From contig CAJWKF010000004.1 of the NCBI GenBank assembly GCA_913042265.1, positions 1-60,718 of the forward strand: DNA of 60,718 bases, in the 5' to 3' direction. The translations under genes and the position numbers were made by a program. Under the pieces are notes generated by a model that had not been told where the DNA came from, searched no databases, and worked only from the letters and a program-made list of their open reading frames with translations. This DNA is from an uncultured Gammaproteobacteria bacterium. Lineage in GTDB: Bacteria; Pseudomonadota; Gammaproteobacteria; Nitrosococcales; Methylophagaceae. Below are positions 50,563 to 60,542 of this stretch, piece after piece (the stretch's first letter is position 1; every line of letters begins with the position of its first letter).

Positions 50563-50591
50563 AATGTGGGGGTTTAAAAAAAAAATTCAAG
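50563..50591 (-). promoter_or_regulatory. Sigma32-like heat-shock promoter for dnaK
   Basis: Minus strand CTTGAAT-N13-CCCCACAT; spacer contains a T10 tract. Confidence 0.75.
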
Positions 50592-50616
50592 CCCAAGGAC
50601 TACTGAACGATAATTT

Positions 50617-51177
50617 TTATTGTGATACTACAACCATAGCCGGGCGTAATAAGCGACCATTAAATTGGAAACCCATTTGCGCCACAGTGATAATATGATT
50701 TGATTCAAGGCCATCGATAGCTTGCATGGCCATAGCTTGATGCAGATCAGGATCAAAGGCATCACCTTCAGCTGGTCTTACCTCTTCAAGCCCAAATTTA
50801 GCAATAGAAGACAAAAACATTTTCATTGTCATATCTAAACCGTCGCGCACATTCTCCAAGGAAGCTTCTTCGCCTGAAGCAGCATTAGCTCCCAGAGCCA
50901 TGCTGTCATATATGGGTAGTAATTCAGCAACAAACTTATCTAGCGCATGTTTATGAGCATTTTCTAAATCACGTGACTGGCGCCGGCGCAAGTTTTCCAT
51001 ATCTGCCCGAGCAAGGAGTAATTCATTCCAATGTCCATCTGCTTCACTCTTTGCTTCTTCTAATAGTTTTTTCAGCTCTATTTCACTTATAGACGCACTG
51101 TCGCTTGGCATTGCCTCCTCTGTCTGACCTTTTTCAGGATCGTCTGTCGCTATGTTATTAATTTCTTCGTCACTCAT
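50617..51177 (-). CDS. grpE: Nucleotide exchange factor GrpE
   Basis: RADMENLRRRQSRDLENAHKHALDKF. Confidence 0.95.
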   Translation of the reverse strand: MSDEEINNIATDDPEKGQTEEAMPSDSASISEIELKKLLEEAKSEADGHWNELLLARADMENLRRRQSRDLENAHKHALDKFVAELLPIYDSMALGANAASGEEASLENVRDGLDMTMKMFLSSIAKFGLEEVRPAEGDAFDPDLHQAMAMQAIDGLESNHIITVAQMGFQFNGRLLRPAMVVVSQ

Positions 51178-51215
51178 ATTCCTACGCTTCCAAATTACTT
51201 AATGATAAGACAGGT

Positions 51216-51243
51216 ATTTGGGGTCAAAAAAGCTTTTTTCAAG
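51216..51243 (-). promoter_or_regulatory. Sigma32-like heat-shock promoter for grpE
   Basis: Minus strand CTTGAAA-N13-CCCCAAAT. Confidence 0.8.
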
Positions 51244-51285
51244 CATTTGGAGGAATATTTTTGTTAAATTATTTAATTAAACCAA

Positions 51286-52023
51286 TTAACTTGTAACTTT
51301 TAGCCACTGACATTCACCCTTACTAGCTTTATCAAGCAACTCAAGATGCTTTTGATGTTCCTTTAGCTCTAGCTCCGTTGCTTTGATAACTTTTAATCGC
51401 TTACGTTTTTTTCTATCACTTTTATTCTTATCTTTTAGACCCGTTTGTTGCTTCGTCATCTCCTCTCCCGCAAGGGAAAGGCTTACTTGACCGCCTGTCA
51501 TCGCAAGATAAACATCCGCTAAAATTTCAGAATCAAGTAACGCTCCATGTAGCTCACGGTTCGAATTATCAACGTCATAACGACGGCACAAAGCATTCAG
51601 ATTGTTTTTCTGACCGGGATGCTTATCTCTTGCAAGTTTAAGAGTATCTAAGATAGTACAAACAGTATTGATACTTCGAGACTCAGTAGTAATTTTAGTT
51701 AATTCATGGTCTAAAAAGCCAACATCAAATGGGGCGTTATGAATAATTAACTCTGCCCCATCAATAAACTGCATAAAATCCGTCACAATCTCTGCAAATA
51801 GTGGCTTATCTGCTAAGGCCTCGTTAGTTATCCCATGTACTTCCATCGCACCGGCATCAATTTCACGTTCCGGATTAATGTATTGATGAAAAGTTTTACC
51901 TGTCAGTCTCCGGTTAATCAATTCAACGCATCCTATTTCGATAATACGATGACCATCTGAAGTACTTAGCCCTGTTGTTTCGGTATCAAGTACTATTTGT
52001 CGTTTGGTTTTATTATCTGCCAC
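51286..52023 (-). CDS. dnaQ: DNA polymerase III epsilon subunit
   Basis: RQIVLDTETTGLSTSDGHRIIEIGCVE; adjacent to rnhA. Confidence 0.95.
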   Translation of the reverse strand: MADNKTKRQIVLDTETTGLSTSDGHRIIEIGCVELINRRLTGKTFHQYINPEREIDAGAMEVHGITNEALADKPLFAEIVTDFMQFIDGAELIIHNAPFDVGFLDHELTKITTESRSINTVCTILDTLKLARDKHPGQKNNLNALCRRYDVDNSNRELHGALLDSEILADVYLAMTGGQVSLSLAGEEMTKQQTGLKDKNKSDRKKRKRLKVIKATELELKEHQKHLELLDKASKGECQWLKVTS

Positions 52024-52032
52024 GTGATGCCC

Positions 52033-52473
52033 TTATTGATTTACGGCAATGTCACGAGCAGCTACTGCTAATTGATCAGCCCGCTCGTTTTCAACATGCC
52101 CTTGATGACCACGTACCCATTCCCATTCTAATTGGTGTGATTCGGCTGCCCTCTCCAAGCGTTGCCATAAGTCAATATTTTTAACAGGTTTTTTAGCAGC
52201 TGTCTGCCAGTTTCGCTTCTTCCAGCCTGGCAGCCATTCAAGCATACCTTTCATTACATACTGAGAATCGGTAGTTATTTTTACACTACAATCGCGCTGT
52301 AACGCTTCTAAGGCAGCGATTACAGCCATCATTTCCATCCGGTTATTAGTAGTGTCTTTTTCACCACCAGAAAGTTCTTTTTCTATACCTTTAGTACGCA
52401 TAATTGCACCCCAGCCTCCTGGGCCCGGGTTACCACTACAAGCGCCATCGGTATATATTTCAACGTGATCCAT
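52033..52473 (-). CDS. rnhA: Ribonuclease HI
   Basis: [19 protein letters not shown]. Confidence 0.97.
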   Translation of the reverse strand: MDHVEIYTDGACSGNPGPGGWGAIMRTKGIEKELSGGEKDTTNNRMEMMAVIAALEALQRDCSVKITTDSQYVMKGMLEWLPGWKKRNWQTAAKKPVKNIDLWQRLERAAESHQLEWEWVRGHQGHVENERADQLAVAARDIAVNQ

Positions 52474-53209
52474 CTATTTTTTCTCTTGTTGCAGGTTTGC
52501 CAACTAAACTCTTTTGGGGGAACCATTTTCCGGCATGCCAACGCCCAGTTACGGGTGTTAATGGTATTGTTCTTTTTGTAGCGACGAGAACTGTTACACC
52601 AGAAAAAATGCGCCAGAACCGTTGGCCGTAAAACTCTAACTTATCAGTTCTATTCAGCCACTTCTCACTTTTAAGCGGCGGTCTAAACATCAACTTTTCT
52701 ATCGAAACAACATCAAAATTTAAAAGTGATAGCCAGTCTTTTATCCGTGATTGGCCAAAAAAAGTACCATGCCATGGTGCCCCTTTTCTTGATGAAAATA
52801 AGCGACGAAGGCCCCACCAGCTCCAAGGATTAAAACAACAGATAATCATCTTTCCATCACCCACTAAAATTCTTTCGGCTTCTCTTAAAACTTGATGAGG
52901 ATCGGATGAAAACTCTAATACATGGCTTAATATCAGGGTATCCAAACTATTAGATTTGAATGGTAATGATTCATTAATACCTTCCACATCAGCTGATCTT
53001 GCCATCCTCTTCCTAAATTTAGGCACGATCATTTCTGGGAACAGGTCATACTCGATACCTACCTGCAGCTGATAATAGCCATTAAAATGACCTGGCTTAT
53101 CGCGGAATAATTGCTTCTCTTGCTTTAAGACACACCGACCCAATGGACTTTCCCACCAGTCTCTCAAAGGATCTACATTGTCATTTTCTGGATCAGTCAT
53201 GGCAATCAC
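52460..53209 (-). CDS. SAM-dependent methyltransferase upstream of rnhA
   Basis: [34 protein letters not shown]; usual rnhA/gloB neighbourhood. Confidence 0.85.
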   Translation of the reverse strand: MIAMTDPENDNVDPLRDWWESPLGRCVLKQEKQLFRDKPGHFNGYYQLQVGIEYDLFPEMIVPKFRKRMARSADVEGINESLPFKSNSLDTLILSHVLEFSSDPHQVLREAERILVGDGKMIICCFNPWSWWGLRRLFSSRKGAPWHGTFFGQSRIKDWLSLLNFDVVSIEKLMFRPPLKSEKWLNRTDKLEFYGQRFWRIFSGVTVLVATKRTIPLTPVTGRWHAGKWFPQKSLVGKPATREKIDGSR

Positions 53210-53333
53210 CGTTAAGTACTTATAGTTACTCCAATAATCAAAAAAGCGTTAAAGTATATTATTACTGAATAATTAGTATTCTACTACCAAGGTCTCTCTA
53301 AGTTAACATGCAAATCATATTATTTATTAAGCC

Positions 53334-54110
53334 ATGACAAAGTTTTCAGTTCAAGGAGTGCCCACTCTCAAAGACAATTATGTCTGGCTTATCCGCGCCG
53401 GTAACTCACCCCATGTAATCGTAATTGATCCTGGTGATGAAAAACCAGTGATTGCAGCTATCCAACATCAACAGCTAATTCCTGTCGCAATAATTATTAC
53501 CCATCATCATTATGATCATGTTGATGGTGTTGAACCATTCTTAAAACATTTTCAGGTTCCAGTTTACGGGCCCAGTAATGAATTAATTCCAGCGGTAACA
53601 CACCCGTTAGAGCCGAGCGATAACTTGTCCATCCACAAAGATTTTCCGTCCTGCCAGGTCATCGCAGTACCCGGCCATACTAACGGTCATCTAGCTTATC
53701 TATTCAACGACAGCTTATTTTGTGGAGATACCCTATTTTCAGCAGGATGCGGTCGTCTACTTGGAGGTACATACTCACAGTTATTAACCTCACTCAAATA
53801 CATTTGTTCTCTACCATTAAAAACTAAAATATATTGCGCTCATGAATACACAGCGAATAATTTAAAATTTTCATGCATCATTGAACCAGATAGTATTGAG
53901 ATACAGCAACGGTCAGAATATATTGATAAATTAAGAGCCGAAAATAAAATAACTTTGCCCTCAACGCTTGAAATAGAGCTTGCGACCAACCCTTTTTTAC
54001 GTTGTCGAGAGCCAAGCGTTATCAGAGCTGCTGAGCAATATACCTCTCAAGACTTAGTTAATGAGTTGGCTGTTTTCACTGTACTTAGGCAGTGGAAAGA
54101 TAATTTTTAA
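53334..54110 (+). CDS. gloB: Hydroxyacylglutathione hydrolase (glyoxalase II)
   Basis: THHHYDHVDG, VPGHTNGHLAYL, CGDTLFSAGCGRLLGGT. Confidence 0.95.
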   Translation: MTKFSVQGVPTLKDNYVWLIRAGNSPHVIVIDPGDEKPVIAAIQHQQLIPVAIIITHHHYDHVDGVEPFLKHFQVPVYGPSNELIPAVTHPLEPSDNLSIHKDFPSCQVIAVPGHTNGHLAYLFNDSLFCGDTLFSAGCGRLLGGTYSQLLTSLKYICSLPLKTKIYCAHEYTANNLKFSCIIEPDSIEIQQRSEYIDKLRAENKITLPSTLEIELATNPFLRCREPSVIRAAEQYTSQDLVNELAVFTVLRQWKDNF

Positions 54111-54118
54111 TTTATTCA

Positions 54119-54910
54119 CTATTTCTTATTAATCATCACATGTGGATAAGGAATTGAAATATTATTCTTATCAAATGCCAACTTGATCTGTTCAATCAAT
54201 TCAGATCTCACAGTCCAATAGTCTTCACTTTTCACCCAGGGCCTGACATTAAAATTAACACTACTATCTGCAAGTTCTGCGACAGCAACTTTTGGAGAAG
54301 GCTTTTCTAAAACCAAATCATGTGCAGCTAAAATAGATTCCATTACCTTTTTAGCAGCCAACATATCATCTTCATAGCCTATGCCAAATACCAAATCAAT
54401 ACGGCGTGTCTCACGCGCAGAGTAATTGGTTATTGCTCCAGCATATATTTGACCGTTAGGAACAATAATTTCTCGATTATCGCCTGTTTTCATTATCGTG
54501 CTAAAAATACTAATTTGTTCTATTGCACCAACCACACCACCTGCCTCAATAAAATCACCTAACTTAAACGGACGGAAAATAATCATCATCACGCCTGCCG
54601 CAAAATTTTGTAGTGAATTTTGCAAAGCTAAACCGACCGCCAAGCCGGCCGCACCAATAAGTGCAATTAATGAGGTCGTATCAAAACCTAACTGGTTAAG
54701 TGCTGCCACAAAAATCAATAGCAACAATAGGGCCTTGGCAATTGCACTCAAGAAATTAATTAAAATTTCATCCATACCAGACTTCAGCATCATCTTAGCG
54801 AATAACTCTACTGTCCACTTGACGCCAATACGCCCAAGAAAAATAATTGCTAACGCAATCACCACATTCATCAACGGTGACATTACTGTCACACTTTCAG
54901 TCATGCTCAT
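54119..54910 (-). CDS. mscS: Small-conductance mechanosensitive channel family
   Basis: GAAGLAVGLALQNSLQNFAAGVMMIIFRPFKLGDFIE. Confidence 0.9.
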   Translation of the reverse strand: MSMTESVTVMSPLMNVVIALAIIFLGRIGVKWTVELFAKMMLKSGMDEILINFLSAIAKALLLLLIFVAALNQLGFDTTSLIALIGAAGLAVGLALQNSLQNFAAGVMMIIFRPFKLGDFIEAGGVVGAIEQISIFSTIMKTGDNREIIVPNGQIYAGAITNYSARETRRIDLVFGIGYEDDMLAAKKVMESILAAHDLVLEKPSPKVAVAELADSSVNFNVRPWVKSEDYWTVRSELIEQIKLAFDKNNISIPYPHVMINKK

Positions 54911-54912
54911 AT

Positions 54913-55935
54913 TTAATTATTCCGCTCTATTGAATTGATGATCTCTGCAACCAATGCCGGCCCCTGATAAATAAAACCACTATAGATCTGGACGAGACTC
55001 GCCCCAGCTTCTATCTTTTTCACTGCATCATCACCAGACATAATGCCACCCGCTGCAATGATTGGTAATGTATCCGGTAAGGCTGCACTAAATTGCCGCA
55101 CAATATCTGTTGAATGTTCAAATATAGGCCGACCACTCAAGCCACCCTCTTCCTCAGCATACTTAGCGCCGTTGACTTTATCTCGTACCATACTTGTATT
55201 TGTTGCAATAACAGCATCGATTTCATGATTTACAAAAGCCTCCGCCAGCTCTTGTACTTCAGCTTCCTCTAAATCTGGCGCTACTTTTACTGCCATTGGT
55301 ACATATCGATTATTTTGCTGATTTAAGGCTACTTGTTTATCTTTTAATGCTCCTAACAAGGCTTTCAAGGATTCACCAAACTGCAGCTTTCTTAGTCCTG
55401 GCGTATTGGGGGATGATATATTAATCGTTATATAGTCGGCTTGTGAATAAACTTTTTCTAAACCAATTAAATAATCGCTGACAGCATCTTCAACTGCAGT
55501 ATCAATATTCTTACCTATATTAATACCCACTAGTGCATCAATTTGAGCTGATTTAACTTGTTCTACTAAATAATCAACACCTAAATTATTGAATCCCATC
55601 CTATTAATAATTCCCTCCACTTCTTGCAAACGGAACATCCTGGGTTTTGGATTTCCTGGTTGCGGGCGTGGTGTGACAGTTCCAACTTCAATGAACCCAA
55701 AACCTAGTGCAGACAGAGCCTTTAAATAGTCACCATTTTTATCTAACCCTGCCGCCATACCCACCCTATTTGGGAATTTAAGGCCCATCACTTCAACAGG
55801 AGTAGCTATCGGTGCAGGGTATAACAGTGAGGATAATTTCAAGCTGTCTAACGCTTTTATTCCACCCATACCAATATGATGCGATCTTTCAGCATTAAGT
55901 CGAAATAAAACGGTCCGTAGTAGCTCATACAACAT
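54913..55935 (-). CDS. pyrD: Dihydroorotate dehydrogenase (quinone)
   Basis: FPNRVGMAAGLDKNGDY; INISSPNTPGLR. Confidence 0.96.
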   Translation of the reverse strand: MLYELLRTVLFRLNAERSHHIGMGGIKALDSLKLSSLLYPAPIATPVEVMGLKFPNRVGMAAGLDKNGDYLKALSALGFGFIEVGTVTPRPQPGNPKPRMFRLQEVEGIINRMGFNNLGVDYLVEQVKSAQIDALVGINIGKNIDTAVEDAVSDYLIGLEKVYSQADYITINISSPNTPGLRKLQFGESLKALLGALKDKQVALNQQNNRYVPMAVKVAPDLEEAEVQELAEAFVNHEIDAVIATNTSMVRDKVNGAKYAEEEGGLSGRPIFEHSTDIVRQFSAALPDTLPIIAAGGIMSGDDAVKKIEAGASLVQIYSGFIYQGPALVAEIINSIERNN

Positions 55936-56771
55936 TAGTTCGAGCTCAACTTTATGCTGTATCCACTAAACTTACGAATGTTTAACACCCCTGTATCCAG
56001 AATTAGATATTGGCCTTTAATCCCATGCAATAAGCCGGATATTTCTGGTGTTTTATCAAAGTTTAATGACTTCACTTTTTCGGGGTATTGGTCAATTGGG
56101 TAGCTAATTTCAACCACTTCCTCATCACTTAAGGGCGTAATTTCACCTTCACCAAACCGCTGCTGTAATGCTATTATTTCCGCGTTACATTCTTGCATTA
56201 ATTCTTGCCTAACACCCTTCAAATCAACTGATACTGGCACACCCTTTAACATCTTTCTCCAATCGGTCCTATCTGATACATGCGCTTTAAATGTAACCTC
56301 AACTAGGCCAGATTGATATCGACTTTTGACTCTAAATATTGGTAATGCTTGAGCTGCTCCTTGATCGATCCAACGTGTTGGTATTTGATTTACGCGTGTG
56401 ATGCCTACTTTTACACCCGAACTGTTCGCTAAGTATACAATATGATCTTGCATACAAAACTCTTCACCCCACGAGGGCTCACGGCAAGTACCCGCAGCGT
56501 AATGACAAGTTTCTGGACGCATAATACATAGATCACATTGTGCTAATTTTTGAGCACAAGGAAAACAATAACCGCCACTAAAGCTTTTTTTTGTTAAACG
56601 ATCACAAGCCTGGCAGTGAATTTCACCCATAAAGGCTAAAGAAATATGCTGCCCAAATAGGCTGCTCATATCTTGATGGTCCTCACCAAAAATCATCTCA
56701 TACTTGGCTAGCCCAGACTCATCTGACAGTGACACTGCCATTTTCGATAAGACCCCTTCTATTTCGCTCAC
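55935..56771 (-). CDS. DUF2797-like cysteine-rich protein
   Basis: CXXC array (CQACDR, CFPCAQ, CDLCIM), VYLANSSGVKVGITR. Confidence 0.75.
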   Translation of the reverse strand: MSEIEGVLSKMAVSLSDESGLAKYEMIFGEDHQDMSSLFGQHISLAFMGEIHCQACDRLTKKSFSGGYCFPCAQKLAQCDLCIMRPETCHYAAGTCREPSWGEEFCMQDHIVYLANSSGVKVGITRVNQIPTRWIDQGAAQALPIFRVKSRYQSGLVEVTFKAHVSDRTDWRKMLKGVPVSVDLKGVRQELMQECNAEIIALQQRFGEGEITPLSDEEVVEISYPIDQYPEKVKSLNFDKTPEISGLLHGIKGQYLILDTGVLNIRKFSGYSIKLSSN

Positions 56772-56905
56772 GCTAACACCCCGTTAATATTAGATACCTA
56801 GCTATCTTATCGTATCTAGATTAAGCACGATAATATTGTTCGAAAATTATTGAGAATCACTCATAACATCCGTTTTAACAACATCAAAACATGGTTTTAC
56901 TTAAA

Positions 56906-57763
56906 TTAATCCTCTTTCTCTGCTTCCACTAATCGCTGTTGCCGGTCTTGCTCTTCTTCTATGATTGACTTTATTTCAAGCATCACACCGTCAACATCTG
57001 CAGCTTGAGTATTTTCTGCGTAACGGCCTGTCAGTGTGGTCTCTTGCTGTAACTTACCATTTTCAAATAACGCCCATATTTCTTTGCCATACTGACTCTT
57101 GAGTAGCTCTGGAGCATATTGGCCATAATAACGAGTCATATTGTCCACATCCCGTTTCAACATCGATTGTGCATTGTTATTAGCTGCTGCATCTACTGCT
57201 TGGGGTAGATCGATAATTACAGGCCCATCTTCATCAACTAGGACATTAAACTCAGATAAATCTCCGTGTACTATACCCGCACAAAGCATTCGCATCACAT
57301 AGTGCATAACCACTAAATGATCTGCCCGTGCCTGTTCAGCAGACATAGATATATCGTTAAGACGTGGAGCTACTTCTCCGTTCTCATCGGTGATCAACTC
57401 CATCAATAACACACCATTGAGACAATCATAAGGTTGTGGAACCCGGACACCTACTCCAGCCAAAAGGTAAAGTGCATCCACTTCAGCATTTTGCCATGTT
57501 TCTTCTTGCTGCTTACGCCCAAACTTTGAACCTTTTTCCATTGCCCTACCGCGTCGGCTATTGCGAACTTTTCGACCCTCTTGGTATTCCACTGCTTTTT
57601 TAAAGCTTCGTTTGGCGGCATCTTTATATACTTTGGCACAGCGAATTTCACCACCGCACCTTACAATATAAACATCTGCTTCTTTACCACTCATCAGTCG
57701 ACTCAAGACCTCGTCCACGAGGCCATCATCAACAAGGGGCTGGATTTGTTTAGGTATCTTCAT
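56906..57763 (-). CDS. RIO1-type serine protein kinase
   Basis: SGKEADVYIV, GIVHGDLSEFNVLVDEDGPVIIDLPQAV. Confidence 0.93.
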   Translation of the reverse strand: MKIPKQIQPLVDDGLVDEVLSRLMSGKEADVYIVRCGGEIRCAKVYKDAAKRSFKKAVEYQEGRKVRNSRRGRAMEKGSKFGRKQQEETWQNAEVDALYLLAGVGVRVPQPYDCLNGVLLMELITDENGEVAPRLNDISMSAEQARADHLVVMHYVMRMLCAGIVHGDLSEFNVLVDEDGPVIIDLPQAVDAAANNNAQSMLKRDVDNMTRYYGQYAPELLKSQYGKEIWALFENGKLQQETTLTGRYAENTQAADVDGVMLEIKSIIEEEQDRQQRLVEAEKED

Positions 57764-57895
57764 AGACTATAGATCTTACCACCTAAATCGATTGACTATT
57801 TGATAAGCTCGATATTAATTACTCATACCTTTCTGCTCTTTGTGATAAAAAATACGTTACTTTTAATATCAAACTATATTTATGTTTTTTGTAAT

Positions 57896-59302
57896 TCACT
57901 TCGTACTTAGTGCCTTGAATTCTGCAAGGACTCGCATACGCCCATCCGCTAAGTCAATTATAGGCACCGGGTATTCTTCAGGCCTGTTTTTTATTGGGAA
58001 ATGAATTTCTTTATTACTCAAATGTGACAGTTCTGGCAAATAGTGTCGGATAAACTTTCCTTCCGGATCGAACCTTTCAGACTGCCGGACAGGGTTAAAT
58101 AACCTGAAATAAGGTACGGCATCAGTACCAGTTGAGGCACACCACTGCCAACCTCCATTGTTAGCAGCTAAATCTCCATCAATCAGATGTTTCATAAACC
58201 ATCGCTCGCCTAAGCGCCAATCAATCAATAGATGTTTACTTAAAAACATCGCAGTAATCATTCTTAGGCGGTTATGCATCCAGCCACAACTGAGTAACTG
58301 CCGCATTCCTGCATCAATAATTGGAAAACCAGTTTGCCCCTCTTGCCAAGCTTTCAATTCAGTTTCATTATCTCGCCACTGGATAGTGTCTGTTTTTATT
58401 TTCCATGGCTTATGTTTTGATATTTGTGGGTAATCAATAAGTATATGATTATAAAACTCACGCCATAACAATTCATTCTGCCATACAGTTACGCTATCAG
58501 AACTAGCGCAATAGCTTTCTGTAGCATGCCAACATTGTTTTATCGAAATAACACCGCAGGCTAAATAAGGAGATAGCTGACTGGTGCCAGAAACCGATGG
58601 GATATCTCGGTTATGTTCGTAACTCTGAATATCATTCTTATAGAACTGGCTCAATATAGCAGCCGCTGAGTCCTCGCCTGCGAGCCACATTTTTTGGACA
58701 GTGTTTTCCACAGACACCCAAGACACCTCTGTAAGCTCAAGCTCTTCAGGCATGCGAGCCAGCTTAATAGCCTGTTGTTTTTTGGGTGCTGGTAGCATCA
58801 CCATGGGCTCTTGCATTTGTAGTCTTGCCTGTCTAGCAAAGGGCGTAAAGACTTTGAATGGAGCTCCAACTTTAGTTCGAATACTTTTAGGTATTAGTAG
58901 CAACTGCTCATTATAACTTTGTGCTTGCACATCTATTTGGACACAAGCATCGACGACGTGCCGATCTCTTTTCTGTTCATTCACCGCATATTGCTGATTA
59001 AAATGTAGTTGATTTATATCCCATTGCCGACAGATTGATGTAATTAGCTCTGGGACCTCTTGATAAGTCTGAACCTGAAAAAAATGCAAAGTGATATTGA
59101 GTTCTGCAAGCGAAGTATACAAACACTGTAAGTTTCGTCGCCAAAAATCTATTTTGTTAGCCGCATCATCGTGTAATTGCCACTGCTCTGGTGTTGCGAT
59201 GTATATAGCAATAGTAGATTCGCCGCTTTCACTTGCATAAAACAAGGCTGGATTATCATGCACCCGTAGATCATTACGAAACCAAACTAACTGATTTCTC
59301 AT
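57896..59302 (-). CDS. phrB: Deoxyribodipyrimidine photolyase
   Basis: LVWFRNDLRVHDNPAL; HNRLRMITAMFLSKHLLIDWRLGERWFMKHLIDGDLAANNGGWQW. Confidence 0.96.
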   Translation of the reverse strand: MRNQLVWFRNDLRVHDNPALFYASESGESTIAIYIATPEQWQLHDDAANKIDFWRRNLQCLYTSLAELNITLHFFQVQTYQEVPELITSICRQWDINQLHFNQQYAVNEQKRDRHVVDACVQIDVQAQSYNEQLLLIPKSIRTKVGAPFKVFTPFARQARLQMQEPMVMLPAPKKQQAIKLARMPEELELTEVSWVSVENTVQKMWLAGEDSAAAILSQFYKNDIQSYEHNRDIPSVSGTSQLSPYLACGVISIKQCWHATESYCASSDSVTVWQNELLWREFYNHILIDYPQISKHKPWKIKTDTIQWRDNETELKAWQEGQTGFPIIDAGMRQLLSCGWMHNRLRMITAMFLSKHLLIDWRLGERWFMKHLIDGDLAANNGGWQWCASTGTDAVPYFRLFNPVRQSERFDPEGKFIRHYLPELSHLSNKEIHFPIKNRPEEYPVPIIDLADGRMRVLAEFKALSTK

Positions 59303-60207
59303 TTCTTTGATACCAATCGCTCAGACCATGACTGGTAACAATCTGATTCCCAACATGTAAGTGCATTGCCACCTATGTAGTCAATCTCCATATTTGCAAA
59401 TACTTTCTTATGTATCTCAGCTACAAGACCAATGACAATTAAATCCCTGCCCCATAGAGCCCTAGCTTTAACTAGATGATTAATTTCTCGCGTAACGATT
59501 TTGTTATCACCAAAGATAATTAAGGGTTGTTCTAGTGAATTTCTAAGTCGTGGTAGAGCACTCAAGTCACCCACCTGATTAATGACGTTGATCTGGATAC
59601 CCGACTGTAATAATAAAGCGTAAAACAACCAATAATCCAAAGCAGGCTCTTGATCGTCTAAGTTGACTAGCCAACAATTAGCCCACGACTTTTGCTTATC
59701 AGCACGTAAGGTCATAAGGGTTATCTGCCGCTGCCAACATTGCTGCCAGATCTGCTGCTCTAACTCATAGCCTAATGGCTCACTTTGCCATCGTTCCATC
59801 AGTTGATGCAAAAGTGGTTGGTAAACTTTTTTACACAAACCTTCAAATGGAATTGATTTGTTTAACTTATCGAGAAGTGGGTTCAGACTTCTCTGTTTAA
59901 GACCTATGAGTGTGCTCAACAATTCTTGCTTTACTTCCTGCCACGACTCTTCTTCTGTGTTGACTTGAACCGGCGTTTCAGCAGCAGCTAGTAAATCTGT
60001 AACCTTACTAATTGCCACTCCACGATTTAGCCAACTAACGATCTTCATTATTTCTTGAATATTAGCCTTACTATATAAGCGATGACCTTTTGGTGTTCTT
60101 TTTGGTTTTATGAGTCCATAACGCCGTTCCCAGGCCCTCAATGTTACTGCAGCAACACCTGTTTGTTGGCACACCTCACTTATATTAATTTCATCTTCCG
60201 GTTGCAT
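59299..60207 (-). CDS. litR: MerR-family regulator, LitR/CarH-like
   Basis: MerR HTH (INISEVCQQTGVAAVTLRAWERRYGLIKPKRTPKGHRLYS) plus B12-binding-like C-terminal region; 4-nt overlap with phrB. Confidence 0.8.
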   Translation of the reverse strand: MQPEDEINISEVCQQTGVAAVTLRAWERRYGLIKPKRTPKGHRLYSKANIQEIMKIVSWLNRGVAISKVTDLLAAAETPVQVNTEEESWQEVKQELLSTLIGLKQRSLNPLLDKLNKSIPFEGLCKKVYQPLLHQLMERWQSEPLGYELEQQIWQQCWQRQITLMTLRADKQKSWANCWLVNLDDQEPALDYWLFYALLLQSGIQINVINQVGDLSALPRLRNSLEQPLIIFGDNKIVTREINHLVKARALWGRDLIVIGLVAEIHKKVFANMEIDYIGGNALTCWESDCYQSWSERLVSKK

Positions 60208-60330
60208 TGCGAAGGCTTAAGTCCTAAGGGTAGAGTTTTAATAGTTTTATCGAGACCATCACCATGCGACAGTAACTTATTTCAACTTAGATTCTCAAAT
60301 TTATTAAGGATATAGTAACAACAACCTAGT

Positions 60331-60367
60331 AGTTATACAATATGATTTCTTTGTATAATTACGTATT
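60331..60367. promoter_or_regulatory. Operator-like palindrome, copy 1 (TATACA-N12-TGTATA)
   Basis: agttatacaatatgatttctttgtataattacgtatt; 34/37 identical to copy 2. Confidence 0.8.
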
Positions 60368-60500
60368 ACATATAAGGCTTTTTCAGCATAAGATGTCCAC
60401 TAATTCAAAGTATGTTAATTTAAATAAGCACACAAGTAAGTGTTTAAACGATTGATTTATATGAATAGTTTCATTTCAAAATTTGTAAATTTGCAACAGT

Positions 60501-60542
60501 ATACGTAGTTATACAATATTAAATCTTTGTATAATTACGTAT
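60501..60542. promoter_or_regulatory. Operator-like palindrome, copy 2 (TATACA-N12-TGTATA)
   Basis: ATACGTAGTTATACAA-tattaaatct-TTGTATAATTACGTAT, 16-bp arms with one mismatch. Confidence 0.85.

Noticed and set aside
56425-56460. tatacaatatgatcttgcatacaa, similar to the operator left arm
   Set aside because: Inside the DUF2797-like CDS and lacks the TGTATA right arm.
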